DNA of 5,009 nt from Clostridia bacterium (GTDB lineage Bacteria > Bacillota > Clostridia > Oscillospirales > QAMX01): the NCBI GenBank assembly GCA_024404415.1, contig JAKSPX010000141.1, positions 1 to 5,009 of the forward strand, in the 5' to 3' direction. The position numbers and the translations under genes are program-made. Position 1 is the first letter of the stretch; every line of letters starts with the position of its first letter. Of this stretch, positions 1-5,009 are shown one piece after another. A model generated the notes under the pieces. That model was not told the DNA's origin. It searched no databases and was given only the letters and a program-made list of their open reading frames with translations.

Positions 1-472
1 CCTCGTCCTTATACCACATCTTATATTTGTCGCCGACCTTATATACGCAGGCGTCGATGCACCGATCCGAGGAAAGCGGCAGGATGCCTTCGAATTTCCA
101 ATGCCAGAGGTTGTCCGCCGAATAGTGGAGGATGTGCCGCAGGTAATCCCAATCGGTCGGAATGCCGGTGATGTAGGAGACGAACATGTGGTATTTCCCC
201 TCCGCCCAGATCACCTCAGGTGCCCAGAAGGTGTTGTCGCCGGGCTCGATGTCCAGATCCGGCAGCGTGCCGCGGTAGAGCCAGCGATTGCCGTCGTAAG
301 ACGAGGCGACGCCGATCTTTGTCCCGTGAACGTCCGAAACGCCGACCGGGTGCAGGGAATTGCGGCGCTGGGTATAGAGGATCCACCAGCACTTTTCCTC
401 GCGGTTCCAGATAATGGTGGGATCGGTCGGCGAGCCGTAGATGGGATCCTCATATAAAGGCGCTTTGATCAT
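1..472 (-). CDS. Glycoside hydrolase, five-bladed beta-propeller (GH43/GH117-like), C-terminus outside window
   Basis: The first 157 codons are present; the frame is open to the window edge, so the C-terminal half lies beyond position 1. The start is the ATG at 470-472, 7 bp after the stop of the upstream gene, with a GAGG 12 nt upstream inside that gene's last codons. Visible motifs are SPTDPTIIWN (residues 14-23), NTFWAPEV (80-87) and LSSDRCIDACVYK (133-145), then KMWYKDE at the edge. They fit the furanosidase-type propeller superfamily: Asp17 sits where the general base Asp lies, and Asp140 where the pKa-modulating Asp lies. The general acid Glu would be in the missing part. No signal peptide is seen, so a cytoplasmic enzyme acting on imported oligosaccharides is likely. 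The family assignment is from memory of conserved motifs. The substrate is unknown, and a related unclassified glycosidase family is possible. Confidence 0.8.
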   Translation of the reverse strand, partial: MIKAPLYEDPIYGSPTDPTIIWNREEKCWWILYTQRRNSLHPVGVSDVHGTKIGVASSYDGNRWLYRGTLPDLDIEPGDNTFWAPEVIWAEGKYHMFVSYITGIPTDWDYLRHILHYSADNLWHWKFEGILPLSSDRCIDACVYKVGDKYKMWYKDE

Positions 473-479
473 GGCTTTT

Positions 480-1382
480 TCAGTCCTCGAACTTGTAGCT
501 TCTGCTCCAGGTCATTTCTTCTCCCGGATCAAGTTCGATCTGAATGAAGGCTTCGGGAGAGAAGACGTACTTGGTGCCCCAGCAGGCCATGTAGGGAGCC
601 GCGAAGGAGTCGGTCTCGCTGACCGAGCAGCCGGAGTTGGCTTCGGTGAGCTTCCAGTGCGCGCCGCCGCATTCCTTCACTTCAAAACCCTTGGCGTAGA
701 ACGCGCGGCCTTCGAAGGTCTTGTTGAAGGTGATGACGCCGTCCTTGTACTCGAATTCGGGCTGACGGGCCTTGCTCATCTCCAGCATCTTCTCGTCCGG
801 CTTGAAGGCTACCTCAACTTTGTAGTTGGGGCCGACGTACTGACCGTCCACGCAGACGAAGTTATGGATGTATTCCTCGGTGGAGATGTGCTTGGAGCCG
901 GTGTTTGAAAGCTTATAGTCGATGGTCATGGTATTGTCTTCGATGGTGATCTTCTTTTCCAGCTCCGCCTTGTAGCCGTTGATCTCGGGGTTGACGGCCT
1001 TGAACTCGGCGAAGGTCTCGCCGTAGCGGTAGGTGATCTCGGCGTTTTCGGCGATGCGCATGGCGAGCATGTGGGTGCCGCCCTTGTGGCCTTCCTGCTT
1101 GATGACGGTGCCGATGCCGATCTTCATGTAGCCTTCGCCGACAGCGGCTTCGTCATAGCCGATGGGGGTATTGAGGCCGAAATCGTTGCAGAAGCCGATG
1201 CCGCCCGAGCCGAGACCCGGCACGACGTCTTCATAGGCGCAGAAGGTGTGCTTTTTGTCGAGATAGACCTGGGTGATGAAGCCCGTCCAGTCGAAGCGGG
1301 AGCCCGCGTAGACGGTGCCCGGCTTGGCGATCTCGACCATGAGTCTTTCGTTTTTCAGTCCGATAAATGCACTTGTGACCAT
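480..1382 (-). CDS. Galactose-mutarotase-fold protein, aldose 1-epimerase-like (300 aa)
   Basis: This is a complete soluble protein with no signal peptide or membrane segment. The start is the ATG at 1380-1382, preceded at 7 nt by AGAGG within an AAGAGGT site (1389-1395), so the start is well supported. Features that suggest a galactose-mutarotase-like beta-sandwich are an N-terminal SRFDWTGFITQV (residues 28-39), a central EEYIHNFVCVDG (169-180) with a candidate catalytic His173, and a C-terminal IQIELDPGEEMTW (280-292) with Glu283 in the position typical of the family's base. Length fits aldose 1-epimerases (about 300-350). If catalytic, it would interconvert sugar anomers; members of this fold are also often annotated only as hypothetical. 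It is the first gene of a minus-strand operon with the glycoside hydrolase 7 bp downstream, which supports a sugar role. The fold is moderately sure; the reaction is inferred. Confidence 0.6.
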   Translation of the reverse strand: MVTSAFIGLKNERLMVEIAKPGTVYAGSRFDWTGFITQVYLDKKHTFCAYEDVVPGLGSGGIGFCNDFGLNTPIGYDEAAVGEGYMKIGIGTVIKQEGHKGGTHMLAMRIAENAEITYRYGETFAEFKAVNPEINGYKAELEKKITIEDNTMTIDYKLSNTGSKHISTEEYIHNFVCVDGQYVGPNYKVEVAFKPDEKMLEMSKARQPEFEYKDGVITFNKTFEGRAFYAKGFEVKECGGAHWKLTEANSGCSVSETDSFAAPYMACWGTKYVFSPEAFIQIELDPGEEMTWSRSYKFED

Positions 1383-1474
1383 GTTACTACCTCTTTTATC
1401 TATAATATTCTGTGGTTACGATGTGACGGGGGCCAAGGGAAAGAATGTGTCCCTCCCCTTTTCCTCTTATCCAC

Positions 1475-1503
1475 ATTATAGCAGTTCCGCCCGGCAATTA
1501 CAA
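1475..1503 (-). promoter_or_regulatory. Sigma-70-type promoter for the mutarotase-like/glycosidase operon
   Basis: On the minus strand, TTGTAA (complement of 1498-1503) lies 17 bp from a consensus TATAAT (complement of 1475-1480), and the -10 box is preceded by TGC, giving an extended -10. The spacing is ideal and the -35 matches 4 of 6 consensus bases. Transcription would begin near 1468, leaving a leader of about 85 nt before the ATG at 1382. No clear operator palindrome overlaps it. The start site has not been mapped; this is a sequence-only call. Confidence 0.65.
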
Positions 1504-1528
1504 GTAGCCGTTTGAGAATATAAAGCTG

Positions 1529-1557
1529 TTATTTTTCACACAGGGGCTTTATTTTTC
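1529..1557. repeat. Direct repeat of TTATTTTTC, 20 bp apart, with phased A/T tracts
   Basis: The 9-mer TTATTTTTC occurs at 1529-1537 and again at 1549-1557, exactly 20 bp apart, and a run of six A follows at 1562-1567. The tracts are centred near 1534, 1554 and 1564.5, close to multiples of one DNA helical turn. Such phasing suits intrinsic bending, an UP-like element for the plus-strand promoter, or two sites for a regulator on one DNA face. Which of these applies is inference, and AT-rich spacers produce short repeats by chance. Confidence 0.4.
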
Positions 1558-1567
1558 CGTCAAAAAA

Positions 1568-1593
1568 TGGTATGATATACCGTATATAATTAT
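1568..1593 (+). promoter_or_regulatory. Probable promoter with overlapping palindromes, for the BrkB/dehydrogenase operon
   Basis: There are two candidate -10 boxes on the plus strand: TATGAT at 1571-1576, preceded by TGG (extended -10), and TATAAT at 1585-1590. Neither has a good -35 box: TTTATT at 1548-1553 is 17 bp before the first, and an A run at 1562-1567 lies before the second. The same bases form overlapping inverted repeats: GGTAT/ATACC around GAT (1569-1581), ATATAC/GTATAT around a single C (1575-1587) and ATAATTAT (1586-1593). A repressor bound here would cover the promoter. The promoter is likely from position and composition; the operator is speculative. The leader to the ATG at 1645 would be about 50-65 nt. 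Confidence 0.45.
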
Positions 1594-1644
1594 CAATCCT
1601 TCTCCGCTTCCGACAGGACGATTTTTTACTAAAAAGGTGAACGA

Positions 1645-2493
1645 ATGAAGAATTTTCTCAGAAAAGCCGGCGTCACGCTCAGGGTGCTCACCGGATGTCT
1701 TTTCGACCCGCGCGTCACGCGCTCCAGCGCCGGCGCCAGCTACTATATCCTTTTCATGATCTTCCCCTTTCTCATCTCCCTGAGCCTACTGACCACCAAG
1801 CTCGATTATTCCGAAGTGATGATCGAAAAATTCCAGCAGTACGTCCCCGCGCAGATCCAGGACGGCATCATTGCCTATTTCCACTATGCTGAAAGCCACC
1901 TGACCACCAGCTTCATCGTCATCGGCCTGGTCTTTTCGCTCTATTTCTGCTTCAACGCCGTGAATTTCGTCACCGCGACACTGGAGGATATCTTCACCCC
2001 CGAACGCCGCCATCCCTTCTTCCGCCGCCTCTTCAGAGTGGCGGGTGTGGCACTGGTGATGGTCATCTCGACTCCCATTCTTTTCTTGACAATTGTTTTG
2101 GGCAGGAATATAATGATGTCACTGCAGAATATCTTCCAGTTTCCGATGTGGATCATATCGGTCTGGAGTTATCTGCGCTTTCCGCTCGCCGGGCTTATCA
2201 TGCTGGTTTTGATCTCGCTTGCCTACCGTTTCGCGGCGCACGAGAGCGATATGACCTCGCATGAATTGAATATCTGCGCGACATTGTGCTTTGTCATCTG
2301 GCTCGGCATCACCTTCGGCTTCACCTTTTATCTCGAGCGCATCGGCGATTATTCGCTTTTATACGGCGCGCTCGGCACCGTTATCGCGCTTCTCCTCTGG
2401 CTCTACTTCACGGCGTACTCCTTCTTTTTCAGTGCGCTGTTGGTCGTTGCCTATAAGAAATTTAATATAAAGAACAGAGAGGTATCCAAATGA
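1645..2493 (+). CDS. YihY/BrkB-family inner-membrane protein (282 aa)
   Basis: The protein is complete, with the start ATG preceded by AAGGTGA (1634-1640). It is strongly hydrophobic, with about six membrane helices near residues 30-50, 88-108, 131-153, 178-196, 208-230 and 240-268. Family hallmarks are the SSAGASYYILFMIFPFLISL stretch (27-46) and the C-terminal YGALGTVIALLLWLY (240-254). The length matches YihY proteins (about 290 residues). The family was once called ribonuclease BN in error, and its molecular role is unsettled; transport or envelope functions have been suggested. The gene ends in an ATGA overlap with the dehydrogenase-lactonase gene and carries that gene's Shine-Dalgarno site in its last codons, so the two are probably translationally coupled. 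Its codon choice is more mixed than downstream: rare ATA and CTA codons appear here. A link to sugar metabolism is suggested only by position. Confidence 0.9.
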   Translation: MKNFLRKAGVTLRVLTGCLFDPRVTRSSAGASYYILFMIFPFLISLSLLTTKLDYSEVMIEKFQQYVPAQIQDGIIAYFHYAESHLTTSFIVIGLVFSLYFCFNAVNFVTATLEDIFTPERRHPFFRRLFRVAGVALVMVISTPILFLTIVLGRNIMMSLQNIFQFPMWIISVWSYLRFPLAGLIMLVLISLAYRFAAHESDMTSHELNICATLCFVIWLGITFGFTFYLERIGDYSLLYGALGTVIALLLWLYFTAYSFFFSALLVVAYKKFNIKNREVSK

Positions 2494-4427
2494 GCACCAA
2501 GAAAGCAATCGTCACGGGCGGCAGCCGCGGCATTGGCCGTGGGATCGTGCTGAAACTCGCCAAAGAGGGCTATGACGTCGCATTCAACTACGCCACTGCC
2601 TCCGGCGCGGCCGGAGCCGTCAAAAAGCAGGTCGAAGAGCTCGGAAGAACCTGCTTCATCTATCAGGTGGATCTTTCTGACCCGCAGTCTGCCCAGCCTT
2701 TCATCCGTACCGCCTGCCGTGACCTCGGCGGTCTCGACCTCCTCGTGAACAACGCCGGTCAGACCATCTTCGGCCACATCGCCAACATCCCGGTCAAAAA
2801 CGTCGACCAGCTCATCAATCTCGACTACAAGTCCTACATCCTCAATATGCAGGAAGCCGCCCGCTACATGGTCAAGCACGGCACCAAGGGCGCCATCATC
2901 AACATCACCTCCTCCCGCGGCGAGCGCGCTTACCCGACCGACACCTTCTACGGCGCCGTGAAGGCCGCTCTCAACCGCTCCATCCAGTCCATCGCCCTCG
3001 ACCTCGCCCCCTACGGCATCCGCGTCAACAACGTCGCTCCCGGCGCGACCCAGGTCCGCACCAAGGAAGAGATCGAGTCGCACTTCAAGAAGTTCATGGA
3101 AGAAAATCCGACCGCGAAATTCGACATCAACGCCGATCCGTTCGCCGAAATGGCCAGCCGTGTCCCGCTTGCCCGCATGGGCACCCCCGAGGACATCGCC
3201 GAGGCGGTCTACTTCCTCGCCTCCGACAAGGCTTCCTACATCACCGGCGAAACCCTGCGCGTCGACGGCGGTCTGATCCTCTCCGGCGTTCCCGAAAGAA
3301 TGCCCAAGGCTCCCCAGACCACTTACGACATGAGCTACGGCCATATGCCGATGCGTGACCCCGACCTGAGAAGCACCTACCTCTACGTCGGCAGCTACAC
3401 TATGCCCGACAAGGAAGGCAACAAGTCCGAAGGCATCTATGTCTATGACTTTGACGAGAATTCCGGCCGCCTGACCCTTATCCAGACGGTCGACACCACC
3501 GCCAACCCCTCCTTCATCACCATCAACGAGAAGAATCACTGCCTCTACGCCGTCACCGAAGGCCGTGAGTCCTCCCCCTCCTCCTATAAGATCGACACCG
3601 AGACCGGCAAGCTGACCTACATGAACACCGTCCCCTGCGCTGGCTCCGCCACGGGCCACGTCACCTCCACCTCCGACGCCAAGGCCGCCTACACCGCCAT
3701 GTACGGCTCCGGCCACATCGTCGCCTTTGAGATCACCGAAGACGGCTCCCTCGGCAAGGTCCTCAACACCTTCCAACATGAGGGCAAGGGCGTCAACCCG
3801 CGCCGCCAGGAGCATCAGCACGCCCACTCGGTCACCATCTCCCCGGACGGCAAGTACGCCTACGCCTGCGACCTCGGCATGGACAAGATCATGATCTACA
3901 AGATTGCCGAGGACGGCTCCCTCTCCCCGAACGAAGTCCCGTTCGTCGAGGTCAAGCCCGGCGAGGGCCCGCGCCACATGGAATTCCATCCGAACGGCAA
4001 GTTCGTTTACCTCGTCACCGAAATGGGCTCCGACGTCGTGTTCTTCACCTATGATGCCGAGACCGGCATGCTCACCGAAAAGCAGATGGTTCCGACCCTG
4101 CCCGAAGGCTACGACAAGTTCAACACCGCGGCCGACATCCACCTCACCGCGGACGGCACCATGCTCTATATGTCCAACCGCGGCATCGACGAGCTGGTCT
4201 GCTTCAAGGTGGCGGAAGACGGCATGCTCGAAAAGCTCGCCTCCTTCTCCTCCGTCGGCGGCTTCCCGCGCTCCTTCGCGCTCTCTCCCTCCAACAAGTT
4301 CATCGCCGTCGGCAACCAGAACGGCAGCCTGAACATCCTCAAGCGCGACCCCGAGACCGGCGTCGCCACCGCTCTTTCCGAAACCAAGATCCCATCCTGC
4401 GTCTGCTGCAAATTCGTCAAGATGTAA
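2490..4427 (+). CDS. Bifunctional short-chain dehydrogenase - propeller lactonase fusion (645 aa)
   Basis: The start ATG overlaps the BrkB-family gene's stop and follows AGAGAGG (2476-2482) by 7 nt. Residues 1-262 are a classical short-chain dehydrogenase/reductase: cofactor motif TGGSRGIG (9-16), NNAG (87-90), catalytic Ser141, Tyr154 and Lys158, GTPEDIA (231-237) and ITGETLRVDGG (251-261). Arg13 and the lack of an acidic residue after strand 2 (NY, 33-34) hint at NADP use. Residues about 296-645 form a full-length YbhE/YkgB-type lactonase: YVGSYT (299-304), HQHAHSVTISPDG (442-454), GPRHMEFHPNGK (493-504), AADIHLTADG (547-556) and FPRSFALSP (592-600). His446, Arg495, Glu511 and Arg594 fit the active-site set I recall for the related fungal carboxymuconate cyclase. 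A Met/Pro-rich linker (262-295) has no stop, and its ATG codons lack a ribosome site. Together the domains would oxidise an aldose to its lactone and open it. The lactone substrate and cofactor are inferred; 6-phosphosugar substrates are possible. Confidence 0.9.
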   Translation: MSTKKAIVTGGSRGIGRGIVLKLAKEGYDVAFNYATASGAAGAVKKQVEELGRTCFIYQVDLSDPQSAQPFIRTACRDLGGLDLLVNNAGQTIFGHIANIPVKNVDQLINLDYKSYILNMQEAARYMVKHGTKGAIINITSSRGERAYPTDTFYGAVKAALNRSIQSIALDLAPYGIRVNNVAPGATQVRTKEEIESHFKKFMEENPTAKFDINADPFAEMASRVPLARMGTPEDIAEAVYFLASDKASYITGETLRVDGGLILSGVPERMPKAPQTTYDMSYGHMPMRDPDLRSTYLYVGSYTMPDKEGNKSEGIYVYDFDENSGRLTLIQTVDTTANPSFITINEKNHCLYAVTEGRESSPSSYKIDTETGKLTYMNTVPCAGSATGHVTSTSDAKAAYTAMYGSGHIVAFEITEDGSLGKVLNTFQHEGKGVNPRRQEHQHAHSVTISPDGKYAYACDLGMDKIMIYKIAEDGSLSPNEVPFVEVKPGEGPRHMEFHPNGKFVYLVTEMGSDVVFFTYDAETGMLTEKQMVPTLPEGYDKFNTAADIHLTADGTMLYMSNRGIDELVCFKVAEDGMLEKLASFSSVGGFPRSFALSPSNKFIAVGNQNGSLNILKRDPETGVATALSETKIPSCVCCKFVKM

Positions 4428-4435
4428 ACATTCTG

Positions 4436-4450
4436 AAAGGAGCTATGTGA
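4436..4450 (+). promoter_or_regulatory. Strong Shine-Dalgarno with an ATG-TGA start-stop before the second dehydrogenase
   Basis: AAAGGAG (4436-4442) is the strongest ribosome site in the window, yet it stands 12 nt from the only plausible start of the next gene (ATG 4455). An ATG directly followed by TGA lies at 4445-4450, only 2 nt after the site. Upstream in the reading frame of 4455 there is a TGA at 4434 and no other start codon, which fixes the start. The 27-bp gap holds no terminator, so the gene should be cotranscribed with the fusion gene. Confidence 0.6.
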
Positions 4451-4454
4451 CACT

Positions 4455-5009
4455 ATGGAAGCTAAAAAAGCAATCGTCACCGGCGGCAGCCGCGGCATAG
4501 GAAACGGCATCTGCCTCAAGCTTGCCGAAGCCGGATATGATATCGCCACCAACTACTCTACCGCCTCTGCCGATGCGGAAGCCCTCAAGGAAAAGATCGA
4601 AAAGGAATACGGCAGAAAGTGCTTCATTTATCAGGCCTCCCTCGATAAGCCCGAGGTCGGTCAGGAGCTCATCAACCGCGCCGCGCACGACCTCGGCGGC
4701 CTCAACGTCCTGGTCAACAACGCCGGCGTCACTCGCATGGGTAACATCCTTGATATGCCCGTCGAAACGATGGATTACCTCATCAGCCTCGACTTCCGCA
4801 CCTACCTTCTCAACATCCAGACCGCGGCCCGCTTCATGATCAAGCGCGGCCTCACCGGCTCCATCGTCAACATCACCTCTTCCCGCGGTGAGCGCGCCTA
4901 CTCCGGCGACTGCATCTACGGCGGCATGAAGGCCGGTCTCAACCGCGCCGTGCAGTCCATGGCCATCGACCTCGGTCCCTACGGCATCCGCGTCAACAAC
5001 GTCGCCCCC
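4455..5009 (+). CDS. Short-chain dehydrogenase/reductase, paralogue of the fusion's first domain, C-terminus outside window
   Basis: The 185 codons present run open to the window edge. Motifs are TGGSRGIG (residues 9-16), NNAG (88-91), catalytic Ser142, Tyr155 and Lys159, and YGIRVNNVAP at the edge. Hand alignment to residues 1-184 of the preceding fusion protein needs one single-residue gap and gives about 113 of 184 identical (about 61%), with the block NITSSRGERAY and the last eleven residues shared exactly. DNA similarity is also evident, so this is a tandem duplication. Like the first copy it has Arg13 in the cofactor loop and no acidic residue ending strand 2, which favours NADP. The role is probably oxidation or reduction of a related sugar or sugar acid. 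Whether it also carries a fused lactonase cannot be seen. A 3-oxoacyl-ACP-reductase-like role cannot be excluded from motifs alone, but the context argues for sugar. Confidence 0.9.
   Translation, partial: MEAKKAIVTGGSRGIGNGICLKLAEAGYDIATNYSTASADAEALKEKIEKEYGRKCFIYQASLDKPEVGQELINRAAHDLGGLNVLVNNAGVTRMGNILDMPVETMDYLISLDFRTYLLNIQTAARFMIKRGLTGSIVNITSSRGERAYSGDCIYGGMKAGLNRAVQSMAIDLGPYGIRVNNVAP

Noticed and set aside
441..908. Plus-strand open frames over the mutarotase-like and glycosidase genes (also 101-457 and 1071-1481)
   Set aside because: They are antisense to genes with recognisable motifs, lack ribosome sites, and have compositions typical of shadow frames.
1435..1460. Possible hairpin (AGGGA/TCCCT) in the minus-strand leader, considered as a riboswitch or attenuator
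   Set aside because: The stem is only five base pairs with a nine-base loop, has no following U run in the right place, and matches no riboswitch core that I recognise.
1604..1628. T-run at 1622-1627 after a small TCC/GGA pairing, considered as a terminator
   Set aside because: The stem is three base pairs and the site lies in the leader of the BrkB-family gene just before its ribosome site, so it is not a credible terminator.
3270..3380. Idea that the dehydrogenase and lactonase are two genes split by a missed stop
   Set aside because: The frame reads through without a stop, the linker ATG codons (3300, 3330, 3345, 3351) have no Shine-Dalgarno, and the codon style is continuous. The fusion stands as the sequence is given, subject to assembly accuracy.
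2451..4142. A 563-codon open frame on the minus strand across the fusion gene
   Set aside because: It is codon-for-codon complementary to the dehydrogenase-lactonase gene and stays open only because that gene lacks TTA, CTA and TCA. Its product is a Gly/Val/Asp-rich low-complexity string with no recognisable domain, whereas the plus strand encodes clear protein families.
3904..4332. A plus-strand frame rich in Pro, Ser and Arg inside the lactonase domain
   Set aside because: It is a shifted frame of the lactonase with low-complexity sequence and no start context.

Overview
The window looks like bacterial DNA of fairly high GC content (high fifties per cent by eye). It has strong Shine-Dalgarno sites, short gene spacings and proteins of the type found in anaerobic Bacillota. 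My best guess is a gut-type Clostridia lineage (for example Oscillospirales), but no marker gene is present and this placement is an inference.

Layout: two divergent transcription units are separated by a 262-bp AT-richer spacer (1383-1644). The left unit reads on the minus strand. A 300-residue protein that looks like a galactose-mutarotase-fold (aldose 1-epimerase-like) protein (480-1382) is followed 7 bp later by the N-terminal half of a five-bladed beta-propeller glycoside hydrolase of the GH43/GH117 type (1-472, cut by the window edge). A good promoter (TTGTAA, 17 bp, TATAAT with an extended TG) faces this unit at 1475-1503.

The right unit reads on the plus strand. A YihY/BrkB-family six-helix membrane protein (1645-2493) overlaps by four bases a 645-codon gene (2490-4427). 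That gene encodes a classical short-chain dehydrogenase (residues about 1-262) joined in frame to a complete YbhE/YkgB-type seven-bladed-propeller lactonase (about 296-645). A second, related short-chain dehydrogenase (4455-5009, cut by the window edge) follows 27 bp later and is about 60% identical to the first dehydrogenase domain by hand alignment.

Reading of the whole: the encoded activities fit an oxidative sugar route. A glycosidase would release a sugar, a mutarotase-like protein would interconvert its anomers, a dehydrogenase would oxidise the aldose to an aldonolactone, and the fused lactonase would open the lactone to the aldonic acid. The dehydrogenase-lactonase fusion is the most striking object in the window. 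The sugar, the cofactor and the role of the membrane protein cannot be read from the sequence. No RNA genes, CRISPR arrays, insertion sequences or convincing terminators were seen.
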